A DNA stretch of 64,000 nt, taken from contig CALEZI010000137.1 of assembly GCA_937928755.1 (NCBI GenBank), forward strand, positions 1-64,000, written 5' to 3'. Source of the stretch: an uncultured Rhodanobacteraceae bacterium (GTDB taxonomy: Bacteria > Pseudomonadota > Gammaproteobacteria > Xanthomonadales > SZUA-5). Position numbers and translations under genes: made by a program. Positions 34,714 to 44,178 of the stretch are shown piece by piece; position 1 is the stretch's first letter, and each line of letters opens with the position of its first letter. Below the pieces are notes generated by a model. That model had not been told where the DNA came from and did no database searches. It saw only the letters and a list, made by a program, of their open reading frames with translations.

Positions 34714-35610
34714 TCAGTCGTTGGTCGGTGACTGCCGCCAGCGCAGCGACAGATCGATGGCGCGTACGTGTTTGGTCAGTGCGCCGATGGAAATGTAGTC
34801 GACGCCGAGGGTGCACAAGGCACTCAGCCGAGTCGCGTCGATGCCGCCCGAGACCTCAAGTTCGATCCCGGGCGGGCGTTCGGCGACCGCGGTCTCGATG
34901 TCCGCAAGGGACAATTCATCGAGCATGATGCGATCGGGACGCGCGGCCAGCGCTTGCCGATACTCGTCCAGGTTCTCGATTTCGATTTCGACCAGCAGCG
35001 TCGGCCATAACGCACGCGCGCGCGCGACTGCGGGGCCGATGCCGCCGGCCGCCACGATGTGGTTTTCCTTGATCAGAACCGCATCAAAGAGGCCCAGGCG
35101 GTGGTTCTGCGCGCCACCGACCTTGACCGCGTATTTCTGCGCATAACGCAATCCAGGCAAGGTCTTGCGTGTGTCCAGCAGCCGGGTTCGACTGCCCTGC
35201 GTCAGCGAGACATGGGCGGCGGTGGTCGTCGCCGTCGCCGACAGCGTCTGCAGAAAATTGAGCGCGCTGCGTTCGCCACTGAGCAGTGCCCGCGAGCGCG
35301 CGACGATGGAACACAGCAGTGACTGCGCATCCACGCGGTCGCCATCGCGATAGCACCAGTTGATCGCGCACTGCGGATCGAGCAGTCGCAAACAAGCGTC
35401 GAACCAGGCCTGTCCGGCAAGCACCAGCGGCTCGCGCGCAATCACATCTGCCGCACCCGACGCAGAGGCGTCGATCAGCTGCGCGCTGACATCGCCGCTG
35501 CCGATATCCTCGGCCAGCGCGCGGCGCGCATCGGCGAGCACCATCGCGGCGCAGGGGGCGCCAACCACGATCGGCTCGCGCGGCAAGTCCGGGAAATCGA
35601 TCAGCGGCAT
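34714..35610 (-). CDS. nadC: nicotinate-nucleotide pyrophosphorylase (quinolinate phosphoribosyltransferase)
   Basis: 298 residues. It joins quinolinate and PRPP to give nicotinate mononucleotide and CO2, the entry to NAD. Substrate-binding blocks are RTRLLDTRKTLPGLR, QKYAVKVGGAQNHRLGL, LIKENHI, EIENLDEYRQAL and EVSGGID, all intact. GAGGACATCGCC precedes the ATG. It is convergent with the FHA gene. No nadA or nadB is near; 3-hydroxyanthranilate dioxygenase at 41 kb could also supply quinolinate. Confidence 0.95.
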   Translation of the reverse strand: MPLIDFPDLPREPIVVGAPCAAMVLADARRALAEDIGSGDVSAQLIDASASGAADVIAREPLVLAGQAWFDACLRLLDPQCAINWCYRDGDRVDAQSLLCSIVARSRALLSGERSALNFLQTLSATATTTAAHVSLTQGSRTRLLDTRKTLPGLRYAQKYAVKVGGAQNHRLGLFDAVLIKENHIVAAGGIGPAVARARALWPTLLVEIEIENLDEYRQALAARPDRIMLDELSLADIETAVAERPPGIELEVSGGIDATRLSALCTLGVDYISIGALTKHVRAIDLSLRWRQSPTND

Positions 35611-35647
35611 GGCGATGTCCTCGGTCGAGCCTGGGCCGCTTGATTCC

Positions 35648-38038
35648 TCAAACCGCGGCTTTGTCGCCGGCAGGCGCCGTACTCCCGCCGGACTCCGGTC
35701 CGGACTGGCCGACTGAACTTTTCAGACGCTCGACAATGGCATCCAGGGCGCGGTCGAACAAGGGTACGTCCTCCAGCAGCATCGCCCGAGCATGGCGCAA
35801 TTCCGCAGCCAGCCCCAGCAGGGTCTTGTCCGCGACCTTGAGACCCTTGCGATTGACGAACAGATACTTGCTGCTGATCGGGCTGATCCACGACAGCTTC
35901 GCGCGTTCGGCGCGGCCGTCCGCATGCTTGAACTCGACCCAGGTGCCGACTTTGATGGCGCGCGCGATGTCGTAGTAGCTGTCCTGGATCTCCGCCTCGG
36001 GATCGGCCTCGACCTCGCTGCTTTCGGGATGTCGGGCCAGCTCATCGACGAAGTTCTCGTCTGCCGTCGGCGTCTCCCCGGAGGCCGACGGAATCTGATC
36101 GCTTTCGGCACTCGCGGAATCTGCGCTCGCGGAGACTTCCGCCGCCACCGGAGCCTTGATCAGCGGATCCAGTTGCGTCTCGTAGAAGGAACCGAGATCG
36201 CTGAGCAACTGGCGCACGTCGTTGTCGTGATAGGCGACCATGGCCAGTCCCTGGCGCAGCGCCTTTTCCAGCTCCGGTATCAATGCGCGCAGCCGCGCAC
36301 GCTCCGAATCGGTGGACTTCGGCTGCGCCGCCCAGACCAGTTCGTCGGCGACCCGCAGCGAGGTTTTCCACGGATGCGAGCCCTCGCCCTGGCGCAGGAT
36401 CGTCAACACCAGCACGTTGGCCCAGGGGCGGGTCAGAATGTGGCGGATGACCTCAGGCAGCTTCTTGCCCTCGATGCGCGACAGGATCTCGCGGGCCGCC
36501 GTCTTGCGCGCGCCCTGCAAGCGTTCGCGCCCGCGCGCGGCTTCAGCCGCGCGCAGCTCCGCGACCTCGGCGCGCTTGCGCGACGACCCGACGAAATCGC
36601 GGAAGTCCTTGAGCAGACGATCGAAGATCTGCACATCGTCGCTGAAATCCTTGAGCAGGGCCTCGACGACGCTCTTGACCTTTTCGTAGAAGCGCCCGTC
36701 CTTGTCGCTCTCTTCGCTCCAGGACAATCCAGCGTGGGCCAGTTCATCGAGCAACTGACGCGCTGCGTGCTCCTTCTGCGCGAACATCTCCTTTTCCAGA
36801 ATCGCGCATTTCAGATAAGGGATCTGCAGGCGCGCCAGCAATGCCTGCATCTCGGCCGGAAGATTGCGATCCTGCAGGATGAACTCGAACAGCATGCCGA
36901 CCAGGTCGATGGTGTCTTCATCGACCGCGGCCATCGCGTGTTTGCCTTCGCCGGTGCCCAGGCGATGCAACTGATGGGTCAGTTCTTCCTTGATCTGGCC
37001 GCTGGGAACCAACTGTATCATCGGGCCCAGATTGGCCTGCGCCGGTATGCTCATGGCCTGACTTTGCAGCACGCTCAGGGCGCTCACCAGATCGTTGGTG
37101 GCGAAGGCCTGCCCCTGAATCCCGGTCGGCGGCCCCGGCGTGATTCCGCGGCGCAAGGAGAGCAACGACCGCACCGTGTTGTAGAGCTCGATCTGCAGTT
37201 CCGCTTCGGCAACCGCTGCCGGCGAATACACATTGCTGCCGGCGCGGGTGTCGTACTCCGCCGCTTCCGGGGTGTCCGCGCTGGCACCGGGCCTGCCCGC
37301 AGGCGCTGGCGGCCGACGCGCACTGGCTACCGGGTACTTGATCTGCGGCAGCACGCCGGCCTGCATCAAGTGGTGGTTGACTTCCTCGTAGAGCTGGTCG
37401 AGTCCGCCCATCACGTGCTTGTCGAACAACTTGAGGATCATCAGCTTGACGTTGAGTTCGATTTCGAGCTCAACCATGGTCGACTGGAAACTGTGGCACA
37501 GAGCGCGAGGACCCAGCGGATTGTTCTGGCTATCGACCTTGTTGCCGCCCGCCAGCACCGACATGCGCTGCTCGATGGCATAGAGGTGCTGGGCCAGTCG
37601 ATTGGTGGCCTTGCCGACCATCGCCGATACCGCCAGCGATTCTTCCAGGTCCTTGTCTTCCACCAGCGCCAGACCGCTCGGTTGTGCCGAAGTCAACTCC
37701 TCGACCGGCCGCACCGCCGCCGGTCCGAACTGCGCAAACTCGCGCGTCAACTGCTCCTGGAACAGGCGTTCGACCAGTTGCCGCTTCTTGCGCACCTCGC
37801 GCATGCCGTCGAAATAGCGCGTTTGCACATTGTTGTTCTCGGCTTTTTCGGCGAGATCGAACAAGGCGTCGTCGACGCTGTCGAACAGCGTCCCCACCAG
37901 CAGAGCGAGTCGCTTCTGCGTCAGGCCACGGCATTGTTTGATCAGATCGCCGACACGATCGAACTGCTGCGACTGGTTGACCTGCCGTTGCTGCAGGTCG
38001 ACAACCTTGTTGTTGTCGTTGCCGGTACTCACACGCAT
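35648..38038 (-). CDS. DUF1631 family protein, paralogue 1
   Basis: 796 residues, soluble and mostly helical, without signal peptide. The DUF1631 core includes LLARLQIPYLKCAI, ADELVWAAQPKS and LRQGLAMVAYHDNDV. The last 75 residues are separate: TWVEFKHADGRAERAKLSW, YLFVNRKG, LLGLAAELR, a beta-rich pattern that recalls PilZ domains but lacks the RxxxR motif. A second family member at 52.3 kb shares core and tail and overlaps a true PilZ gene. The family is sometimes labelled thymidine phosphorylase, which nothing here supports. Function unknown. It lies 37 bases downstream of the nadC start on the same strand, so nadC may be co-transcribed with it. Confidence 0.85.
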   Translation of the reverse strand: MRVSTGNDNNKVVDLQQRQVNQSQQFDRVGDLIKQCRGLTQKRLALLVGTLFDSVDDALFDLAEKAENNNVQTRYFDGMREVRKKRQLVERLFQEQLTREFAQFGPAAVRPVEELTSAQPSGLALVEDKDLEESLAVSAMVGKATNRLAQHLYAIEQRMSVLAGGNKVDSQNNPLGPRALCHSFQSTMVELEIELNVKLMILKLFDKHVMGGLDQLYEEVNHHLMQAGVLPQIKYPVASARRPPAPAGRPGASADTPEAAEYDTRAGSNVYSPAAVAEAELQIELYNTVRSLLSLRRGITPGPPTGIQGQAFATNDLVSALSVLQSQAMSIPAQANLGPMIQLVPSGQIKEELTHQLHRLGTGEGKHAMAAVDEDTIDLVGMLFEFILQDRNLPAEMQALLARLQIPYLKCAILEKEMFAQKEHAARQLLDELAHAGLSWSEESDKDGRFYEKVKSVVEALLKDFSDDVQIFDRLLKDFRDFVGSSRKRAEVAELRAAEAARGRERLQGARKTAAREILSRIEGKKLPEVIRHILTRPWANVLVLTILRQGEGSHPWKTSLRVADELVWAAQPKSTDSERARLRALIPELEKALRQGLAMVAYHDNDVRQLLSDLGSFYETQLDPLIKAPVAAEVSASADSASAESDQIPSASGETPTADENFVDELARHPESSEVEADPEAEIQDSYYDIARAIKVGTWVEFKHADGRAERAKLSWISPISSKYLFVNRKGLKVADKTLLGLAAELRHARAMLLEDVPLFDRALDAIVERLKSSVGQSGPESGGSTAPAGDKAAV

Positions 38039-38162
38039 TCCCCTGGATAAGCCAAAGACGGATCTTCGGCTATGTCGATAGGCGTACAGCGTACCTCATG
38101 CACGCCTGACTGTTTCTGCAAAGGGCCGAAAAGCGGACGGCGATCACACTTCTTCGCTGACC

Positions 38163-38441
38163 TCAGTGAGGAAAGTCCTGAAACTGGGTAGTGCCGATGC
38201 CTTCTTCCGGCAACAGCACCGGGATATCGTCTTCGATGCGGTAGATCACTCTGGCGTCATCGGTGATCAAACCGCTGTCCAGGGTGATGGTCACCGCCCG
38301 GCCATCGACATCCACCACCGATCCGGCCGCGATGGCGTCGTTGAGCCATTGCTGTTGCGCCTTGCCGAGCATCCGCAAGGGCCGGTGGGATACCGGGCAG
38401 CACAGGATCTCGAGCAAGCGTCGGTCGATGGCCATGTTCAT
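38163..38441 (-). CDS. Trm112 family protein
   Basis: 92 residues. It opens IDRRLLEILCCPVSHRPL, the Trm112/YcaR signature, and ends with VIYRIEDDIPVLLPEEG. Eukaryotic Trm112 activates methyltransferases; the bacterial short form is of uncertain role, often near lipid A or nucleotide genes. The zinc site of the family is reduced here to the CC pair. ATG 38441 or 38435 could be the start. It is divergent from purE with a 64-base gap. Confidence 0.85.
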   Translation of the reverse strand: MNMAIDRRLLEILCCPVSHRPLRMLGKAQQQWLNDAIAAGSVVDVDGRAVTITLDSGLITDDARVIYRIEDDIPVLLPEEGIGTTQFQDFPH

Positions 38442-38505
38442 GGTTGGTCGGTTGCGGCTGGAGAGCTAACATAGCGCGCTCGTTCCCGCTACTCCAGAAC
38501 CGACC

Positions 38506-39015
38506 TTGGAATTGATCATCCCGCAAGTGGCAGTGGTGATGGGCTCGCGCTCGGACTGGGAGACCATGTCCGCTGCGGTCGAATTGCTCGAAGAGTTGCG
38601 TATCGCCCATGAGGTTCGGGTGATCTCGGCGCATCGCACGCCGGATCTGTTGTTCAATTACGCCGAAGAGGCGGTGGAGCGCGGTCTGCGCGTGATCATT
38701 GCCGGCGCCGGAGGGGCTGCGCACCTGCCGGGCATGCTGGCCGCGAAAACCTGGATTCCGGTGCTCGGCGTCCCGATCCAGTCCAGGGTGCTGAACGGCG
38801 TCGATTCGCTGTTGTCCATCGTGCAGATGCCGGCCGGCGTGCCGGTGCTGACATTGGCGATCGGACAGGCCGGCGCGAAAAACGCTGCGCTGGCCGCAGC
38901 GGCTATCCTGGCTCTGAGCAATCCGCCGTTGGCGCTGCGGCTGCAGGAACTGCGCCAGGCGCAGACCGAGCGCGTGCTGGCCGAGCCCGATCCGCGCAGG
39001 CCGGCATGCGAATAG
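38506..39015 (+). CDS. purE: N5-carboxyaminoimidazole ribonucleotide mutase
   Basis: 169 residues from a TTG start (38506); TTG 38512 or GTG 38527 are alternatives, as no clear ribosome site is seen. The class I PurE motifs are [21 protein letters not shown] and [16 protein letters not shown], with the catalytic His in SAHRTP. It moves the carboxyl group of N5-CAIR to C4 in purine synthesis. It overlaps purK by ten bases, and the two enzymes act one after the other. Confidence 0.94.
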   Translation: MELIIPQVAVVMGSRSDWETMSAAVELLEELRIAHEVRVISAHRTPDLLFNYAEEAVERGLRVIIAGAGGAAHLPGMLAAKTWIPVLGVPIQSRVLNGVDSLLSIVQMPAGVPVLTLAIGQAGAKNAALAAAAILALSNPPLALRLQELRQAQTERVLAEPDPRRPACE

Positions 39016-40142
39016 GGGTCATCGGTGGCGGCCAGCTTGCACGCATGCTGGCGTTGGCGGCGTCACCGCTGGGGATTCGCGTGCATGCGCTGGATCCTGC
39101 AGTCGATGCCTGCGCCGGCGACGTCGCGCCACTCGAAGTAGCCGCGTTCGACGATCTGGTCGCGCTGCATCGTTTTGCCGATCTGTGCAACGCGATCACT
39201 TTCGACTTCGAGAACGTATCGGCGCCGGCGCTGGCGGAATTGGCGGCGGTGCGACCGGTGCGGCCCAACCCGCTGTCGCTCGCCACGGCGCAGGATCGCG
39301 CTGCCGAGAAGGCTTTGTTCGCGCGCATCGATACCGCCGTGGCGCCGTTCGCCGTCATCGATGATGCGCAGCAGATGGCCGCCGCCGAGGCCAGCGTCGT
39401 CTTTCCTGCCATCCTCAAGACGCGCCGATTCGGCTACGACGGCAAGGGTCAGATCAGCGTCGCGGATGCCGGATTGCTGGAAGATGCCTACACCAGGCTC
39501 GGCAACGCACCCTGCGTGCTGGAATCGAGGGTGCGCTTCCAGCGCGAGCTATCGCTGGTCGCCGTGCGCGCACTGAATGGCGATTTTCGCTGTTACCCAC
39601 TGGTGGAGAACATCCACGTCAACGGCATCCTGTCGGTCACGCTGGCGCCCGCCGAAGTCGCGCCGACGCTGGCCGCTGAGGCCGAGCGCTGCGCGCGCCG
39701 GGTCGCCGACGCCCTGGATTACGTCGGCGTGCTGGCGATCGAGTTCTTCGATGTCGATGGTCAGTTGGTGGCCAACGAAATGGCGCCACGGGTCCACAAC
39801 AGCGGACACTGGAGCATCGAAGGTGCCGTGACCAGCCAGTTCGAGAACCACATTCGCGCGGTGGCCGGGCTGCCGCTGGGGGATACCGCTGCGCGCGGCG
39901 TCTCCTGCATGTTGAACTGGATCGGCGAGTTGCCGGATCGCAATCGCGCACTGCAGGTGCCGGGCCTGCACTGGCACGACTATGGCAAGTCGGCGCGCGC
40001 GGGGCGCAAGGTTGGACATGCCACGATCACCGCACCAGATCGGGTCATGCTGGCGAACCGGCTGCGTCAGGCGGCCGAGTATCTCGATCGCCAGATACAG
40101 ATTGAACCGGCGATCGCCCGGTTATCCGCGCCGGTTTTGTAG
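39006..40142 (+). CDS. purK: N5-carboxyaminoimidazole ribonucleotide synthase
   Basis: 378 residues, an ATP-grasp enzyme that uses ATP and bicarbonate to carboxylate AIR. Blocks: [13 protein letters not shown] at the start, [25 protein letters not shown] for [28 protein letters not shown] for metal and substrate. Residues count as for the normal length family. It overlaps purE by ten bases. Its TAG stop is at the same time the GTAG head of a repeat (40139). Confidence 0.95.
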   Translation: MRIGVIGGGQLARMLALAASPLGIRVHALDPAVDACAGDVAPLEVAAFDDLVALHRFADLCNAITFDFENVSAPALAELAAVRPVRPNPLSLATAQDRAAEKALFARIDTAVAPFAVIDDAQQMAAAEASVVFPAILKTRRFGYDGKGQISVADAGLLEDAYTRLGNAPCVLESRVRFQRELSLVAVRALNGDFRCYPLVENIHVNGILSVTLAPAEVAPTLAAEAERCARRVADALDYVGVLAIEFFDVDGQLVANEMAPRVHNSGHWSIEGAVTSQFENHIRAVAGLPLGDTAARGVSCMLNWIGELPDRNRALQVPGLHWHDYGKSARAGRKVGHATITAPDRVMLANRLRQAAEYLDRQIQIEPAIARLSAPVL

Positions 40143-40169
40143 GTGGAACCCGCGCCAGCGGATTCCACC
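40139..40169 (+). repeat. REP-type hairpin (GTAG-GTGGAACC) on the purK stop codon
   Basis: GTAG followed by GTGGAACCCGC-GCCA-GCGGATTCCAC, a ten-pair imperfect stem. Confidence 0.6.
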
Positions 40170-40189
40170 GAAACCATCGCGTCGAGGTG

Positions 40190-40221
40190 ATGAATCCTTC
40201 GCCTTGCGGCGAAGGATTCAT
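40190..40221. terminator. perfect 14-bp hairpin between purK and sodB
   Basis: ATGAATCCTTCGCC, loop TTGC, GGCGAAGGATTCAT. It lies between convergent genes; without a T-run it may be a bidirectional end structure or another repeat. Confidence 0.55.
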
Positions 40222-40232
40222 GCTGCGCGCGA

Positions 40233-40811
40233 TCAGCGCATCTGCGCGGCGACGAAGTCCCAGTTGACCAGGTTCCAGAAGGCCTCGACGTACTTCGGGC
40301 GCAGGTTGCGGTAGTCGATGTAATAGGCGTGTTCCCAAACATCGCAGGTCAGCAGGGGCTTGTCGTCGCCGGTCAACGGTGTGGCTGCATTGCTGGTGCT
40401 GGCGAGCGCCAGGCTGCCGTCGGCCTTCTGCACCAGCCAGGCCCAGCCGGAACCGAAGGTGCCGATCGCGGTCTTGGTGAAATCTTCCTTGAATTTGTCG
40501 AAACTGCCGAACGCGGCGTCAATGGCCGCAGCCAGCGCGCCGGTCGGGGCGCCGCCGCCATTGGGCTTCAGGCAGTTCCAGTAGAAGGTGTGATTCCAGA
40601 CCTGCGCAGCGTTGTTGAACACGCCGCCACTGGACGAGCGCACGATCTCTTCCAGGCTCTGGTTCTCGTGAGCCGTGCCCTTGACCAGATTGTTGAGATT
40701 GGTGACGTAGGCCTGGTGGTGCTTGCTGTAATGGAAGTCGATGGTTTCCGGCGAAATGTGCGGAACCAGCGCGTCTCGCGCGTAGGGCAGGGCAGGCAGT
40801 TCGATGGCCAT
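40233..40811 (-). CDS. sodB: superoxide dismutase [Fe]
   Basis: 192 residues. Metal ligands are H27, H74, D157 and H161. Q70 in [13 protein letters not shown] is at the position that marks the iron type. Further signs: [28 protein letters not shown] and [13 protein letters not shown]. It removes superoxide in the cytoplasm. GAGAGGA precedes the ATG. It stands alone, convergent with purK. Confidence 0.95.
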   Translation of the reverse strand: MAIELPALPYARDALVPHISPETIDFHYSKHHQAYVTNLNNLVKGTAHENQSLEEIVRSSSGGVFNNAAQVWNHTFYWNCLKPNGGGAPTGALAAAIDAAFGSFDKFKEDFTKTAIGTFGSGWAWLVQKADGSLALASTSNAATPLTGDDKPLLTCDVWEHAYYIDYRNLRPKYVEAFWNLVNWDFVAAQMR

Positions 40812-40903
40812 GGTTCGGGTCCTCTCAGGTTCGGGGAATCGTGAATGCTAACGCTTCGATCGGGGAAGCGGCGTGAGTGTCGCTTGCCGGCGTTCGGGCT
40901 TCT

Positions 40904-40972
40904 GGTGGGTCCAGACTTGGACGCTTCAGGTGTTCCGGTGGGAAGAGCGTCCAGACAAGTCTGGACCCACCA
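40904..40972. repeat. REP-type element, GTGG-GTCCAGAC family, copy 2
   Basis: GGTGGGTCCAGACTTGGACG at the left and CGTCCAGACAAGTCTGGACC-CACC at the right, reverse complements except for a short deletion. It lies between sodB and the dioxygenase gene. Confidence 0.7.
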
Positions 40973-41002
40973 ACAGCGTGCCGGCGCCTGCCAGCACCCG
41001 CT

Positions 41003-41521
41003 TCATCCGTACTTCGCCGGTGCCGGATTCAGATGTCCGCACGCCTTGCAGGTGCGATTCGCGTTCGACCGGTAGAAGCGATCGAACACCGCCGGGAATT
41101 GCGTCTCGATGTTTTCGAGCACGAAGAACTCCTCGTACAGCTTGTGGTTGCAGGACTCGCAATACCACTGCAACCCATCGCGCTCATGCGCCAGGCGCTT
41201 GCGCTCGATCACCAGGCCGATCGAATTGGCCAAACGTTGCGGCGAATGCGGCACGCCCGGGGGCAGGTAATAGATCTGACCGGCGCGGATCGGCACATTG
41301 CGTGGCTGCCCGTCGATCTGCAGGCGCAGCACCATCTCGCCTTCGACCTGATAAAAGAACTCGGGGCCTTCCTCGACGTGGTAATCGGTACGCTGATTCG
41401 GTCCGCCGACGATCATCACGATGAAATCGCCGTCGACGATGCACTTGTTGCCCACCGGCGGTTTCAGCAGATGGCGGTGCTCGTCGATCCAGCCCTGGAA
41501 GTCGATCGGTACGGTCCACAT
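41003..41521 (-). CDS. nbaC: 3-hydroxyanthranilate 3,4-dioxygenase
   Basis: 172 residues, cupin fold. It opens the ring of 3-hydroxyanthranilate to 2-amino-3-carboxymuconate semialdehyde. The iron ligands H48, E54 and H92 have the spacing of the Cupriavidus enzyme. The C-terminal rubredoxin-like site is present as YCESC and CKAC. ATG 41521 (MWTVPIDF) is preferred to GTG 41530. The genes for the next steps, a dehydrogenase and a RidA-type deaminase, lie just upstream on the same strand; the decarboxylase between them in the pathway is not in the window. Confidence 0.93.
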   Translation of the reverse strand: MWTVPIDFQGWIDEHRHLLKPPVGNKCIVDGDFIVMIVGGPNQRTDYHVEEGPEFFYQVEGEMVLRLQIDGQPRNVPIRAGQIYYLPPGVPHSPQRLANSIGLVIERKRLAHERDGLQWYCESCNHKLYEEFFVLENIETQFPAVFDRFYRSNANRTCKACGHLNPAPAKYG

Positions 41522-41580
41522 GGCGTTCACCCGGAGTGCGACATGACGCTTAGGCTAGCGGATAGACGGCGTCAGGAGCA

Positions 41581-41713
41581 CTTGTCCGCAAAGGACGCAA
41601 AGGACGCAAAGAGAGCCAGGACGACAGCTGCCAAGCGGCAACACGATGGGCCGAGCATCATTGAACGGTTGATTCAGCTTTCCTTTGCGTCCTTTGCGTT
41701 CTTTGCGGACAAG
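41581..41713. repeat. CGCAAAGGA hairpin repeat, copy 2 of 5
   Basis: CTTGTCCGCAAAGGACGCAA and another 9-nt unit at the left, TTTGCGTCCTTTGCGTTC and TTTGCGGACAAG at the right, loop about 65 bases. It separates the dioxygenase from the RidA-type gene. Confidence 0.75.
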
Positions 41714-41715
41714 AA

Positions 41716-42156
41716 TCACAGGCCCGGAAGCACCGCAGGCGCCGCCGCCACGCACTTTAGCTCGATCGCGATCGGTGTTGGCAGGGCATTGATGCCGAGT
41801 GTGGTGCGGCAGGGTGCGGTTTCAGGATCGGGGAAGTACTCGGCCCAGATGCGGTTGTAGATCTTGAAGTCGCGCGCCATGTCGGTGAGGTACACGGTAA
41901 CGTCGACGAGGTCCTCCCAACCGGCGCCGCAGGCTTCGAGCACGGCGCGCACATTGGCGAACACCGAGTGGCACTGCGCGGCGATGTCGTAGCCGACCAG
42001 GTTGCCGGCCGCATCGTGGACGTTGCCGGGGATCGAGTTGTCCTGCGGCGAACGTGGGCCGATGCCGGACAGGAACAGCAGGTCGCCGACACGCCGCGCG
42101 TGGGGGTAATGGCCTACTGGCTTCGGCGCGGCCTGGGCTTGGATCGAATTGGTCAT
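41716..42156 (-). CDS. RidA family protein, probable 2-aminomuconate deaminase
   Basis: 146 residues. RidA/YjgF fold with PHARRVGDLLFLSGIGPR at the front and the family-typical VDVTVYLTDMARDF and RTTLGINALPTPIAIELKCVA blocks. Plain RidA hydrolyses reactive enamines. Its longer relatives in this pathway release ammonia from 2-aminomuconate, and the insertion PQDNSIPGNVHDAAGNLVGYD plus the context next to the dehydrogenase favour that role. AGGAG sits ten bases before ATG 42156. Confidence 0.85.
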   Translation of the reverse strand: MTNSIQAQAAPKPVGHYPHARRVGDLLFLSGIGPRSPQDNSIPGNVHDAAGNLVGYDIAAQCHSVFANVRAVLEACGAGWEDLVDVTVYLTDMARDFKIYNRIWAEYFPDPETAPCRTTLGINALPTPIAIELKCVAAAPAVLPGL

Positions 42157-42189
42157 GCGCTTCGCTCTCCTCGGAGGAAAGTAAGTCGG

Positions 42190-42272
42190 GTAGATCACGT
42201 TGGCCCGAAACGGCCTACGTGACAATGGCTCGTTGCGGTGTCACGTAGGCCCTGCGGGCCAACGTGACCTAC
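42190..42272. repeat. REP-type element, GTAG-GTCACGTTG family, copy 2
   Basis: Starts GTAGATCACGTTGG, ends CCAACGTGACCTAC, with CTACGTGACA and TGTCACGTAGG inside. It mirrors the copy at 7930-8014 and lies between the RidA-type and dehydrogenase genes of one cluster. Confidence 0.75.
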
Positions 42273-42278
42273 GCCGCT

Positions 42279-43733
42279 TCAATAGTGGATCGCCACATTC
42301 TTCGGCTCGGTGAAAAAGCGCATCGCTTCGACGCCTCCTTCGCGACCCAGGCCCGACTGTTTGACGCCGCCGAACGGTGTGCGCAGGTCGCGCGCCATCC
42401 AGCAGTTGATCCAGACGATGCCGGCTTCCACGGCTGCGGCGAAGCGATGCGCGCGCGCCAGGTCGCGGGTCCACAGCGAGCAGGCGAGTCCGTATGGCGT
42501 GCAGTTCGCAAACGCCAGCGCCTGCGCATCGTCGTCGAACGGTGTCAGTGTCGCCAGCGGGCCGAACACCTCTTCGGTGTTGACGCGACAGTGCGCATCG
42601 AGCTGATCGAACACCGTCGGCGCCAGGAAATAACCCTCTCGGCAGCGCCCGTCGAGCGTGATGCGCCGGCCGCCAGCGAGCAGGCGACCGCCCTCTTCGT
42701 GCGCCAGGTCGATGTAAGCCTGCACCTTGGCGAGGTGCGCCGCCGAAACCAGCGCTCCCATGTCGCTGGCGGGGTCGCGCGGATCGCCGACGACCAGTTC
42801 GGCGACCCGGGCCAGGAAGGCCTCGCGAAAGCGCGGCAGCAGCGAGCGCTCGACCAGGATGCGCGAGCCACACAGGCAGATCTGGCCCTGGTTGGAGAAG
42901 GCCGCGCGCACACTCTCGTTGACGCTGCGCTCGAAATCGCAGTCGGCGAACACCACCGTGGCGTTCTTGCCGCCCATCTCCAGCGACAGCTTCTTGAACT
43001 GCGTCGCCGTCGCCGCTGCAATGGCGGCGCCGGTAGCGGTGCTGCCGGTAAAGGAGACCGCCTTGACCCTCGGGTGTACCACCAGAGCCTGACCACAGCG
43101 CGGACCGCCGCCGTGCACGATGTTGAGCACACCCGGCGGCAGGCCGGCGGCCTGGACGATCTCGCCCAGCAACCACGCGCTGACCGGCGTGATCTCGCTC
43201 GGCTTGGCAATCACGCAGTTGCCGGCCGCCAGCGCCGGCGCGATCTTCCAACTGAACAGGTACAGCGGCAGATTCCATGGGCTGATGCAGCCGACCACAC
43301 CGAGCGGCTGGCGCAGCGTGTAGTTGAGCGTGCCGGCCTCGCCGTGATGGCTCTCGGATGCCTGACTCTCGGCCATCGCCGCGAAGAAGCGAAAATTGGC
43401 GACGGCCCGCGGAATGTCGACGCTGCACGCGACCTTGACCGGTTTGCCGCTGTCCCGCGACTCCTCCTCGGCCAATGAGTCGAGGCGCGCTTCGATCAGA
43501 TCGGCAATGCGTCTGAGCAGGTTCGCGCGCTGGCTCGGCGGCGTTGTCGCCCAGCCGCGCTCGGCGCGCCGAGCGGCGGCGACCGCGGCGTCGATGTCGG
43601 TAGCCCCCGAGTCGGGCACCTCGGCGTAAACCTTGCCGGTCGCCGGCTCGACCACCGGCAGGTAGGCCCCCGTCGCCGGCGCCCGGTAGTCGCCATCGAT
43701 GAAGTTGGTCAGTCGCAGCAGGGAATCGCGCAT
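42279..43733 (-). CDS. aldehyde dehydrogenase, 2-aminomuconate/2-hydroxymuconate semialdehyde type
   Basis: 484 residues. Catalytic Cys C286 in GQICLCGSR, general base E252 in LEMGGKN, NAD pocket FTGSTATGAAI, oxyanion Asn in SPWNLPLYLFSWK. The end, WINCWMARDLRTPFGGVKQSG, is the form seen in the ALDH8A1/muconate-semialdehyde branch. With the dioxygenase and deaminase nearby, oxidation of 2-aminomuconate semialdehyde is the likely reaction; the hydroxymuconate substrate of catechol meta-cleavage is the alternative, but no such genes are here. ATG at 43733. Confidence 0.88.
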   Translation of the reverse strand: MRDSLLRLTNFIDGDYRAPATGAYLPVVEPATGKVYAEVPDSGATDIDAAVAAARRAERGWATTPPSQRANLLRRIADLIEARLDSLAEEESRDSGKPVKVACSVDIPRAVANFRFFAAMAESQASESHHGEAGTLNYTLRQPLGVVGCISPWNLPLYLFSWKIAPALAAGNCVIAKPSEITPVSAWLLGEIVQAAGLPPGVLNIVHGGGPRCGQALVVHPRVKAVSFTGSTATGAAIAAATATQFKKLSLEMGGKNATVVFADCDFERSVNESVRAAFSNQGQICLCGSRILVERSLLPRFREAFLARVAELVVGDPRDPASDMGALVSAAHLAKVQAYIDLAHEEGGRLLAGGRRITLDGRCREGYFLAPTVFDQLDAHCRVNTEEVFGPLATLTPFDDDAQALAFANCTPYGLACSLWTRDLARAHRFAAAVEAGIVWINCWMARDLRTPFGGVKQSGLGREGGVEAMRFFTEPKNVAIHY

Positions 43734-43888
43734 GGCATCCGAAGTTTCGCGGGACGTGATCCGCTACCGTTATACGACGTTTGATCGGGAGTCCAGCCAG
43801 AGCCTTTTGTCCGCAAGGGTGAGGCGGGCTTTCGAGCGGCATGCTGCGAGCCGTCGAACGGCCACCAGCTCGCTGGTGGACCGGGCCA

Positions 43889-43990
43889 CGCAAAGGACGC
43901 AAAAACAGCAGATGCCAGCGGCCATTCATGAAAGTCCTGGCTGTTGATCTCCTTTGCGTCCTTTGCGTCCCTTAGCGTCCTTTGCGTCCA
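43889..43990. repeat. CGCAAAGGA hairpin repeat, copy 3 of 5
   Basis: ACGCAAAGGACGCAAAAACA at the left, CTCCTTTGCGTCCTTTGCG and a further TTAGCGTCCTTTGCGTCC at the right. The right arm has an extra unit. It is fused to the 90-bp repeat that follows. Confidence 0.65.
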
Positions 43991-44068
43991 GAAATACAGT
44001 CCGCATTCTTGCGACACCCACGTTCGATGCGCGAATAAGCGCACCGCCAGGGGCGACCGTGACTCTCA
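43979..44068 (-). repeat. dispersed 90-bp repeat (GAGTCACGGTCGCC), copy 2
   Basis: Reverse complement of the element at 11843-11935, with the same word order and a few substitutions. Together with the flanking elements it fills most of the 445-base gap 43734-44178, which contains no gene. Confidence 0.7.
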
Positions 44069-44097
44069 CCAAAATTGCCGTAAGTCATTGATTGTCA

Positions 44098-44154
44098 TGT
44101 GGGAGCGGATTTACTCCGCGAGAGCTTTCGCGGGATGAAGCCGCTCCCCCACAG
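44098..44154. repeat. REP-type inverted repeat, GTGG-GAGCGG family, copy 3
   Basis: TGTGGGAGCGGATTTACTCC and GGATGAAGCCGCTCCCCCACA with inner arms CGCGAGAG and CTTTCGCG. Confidence 0.7.
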
Positions 44155-44178
44155 GTTCGATGCGCGATGACCCGAACG

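Noticed and set aside
35792..38050. 752-codon frame opposite the first DUF1631 gene
   Set aside because: Shadow frame; the minus-strand protein has a paralogue in the window, which proves the coding strand.
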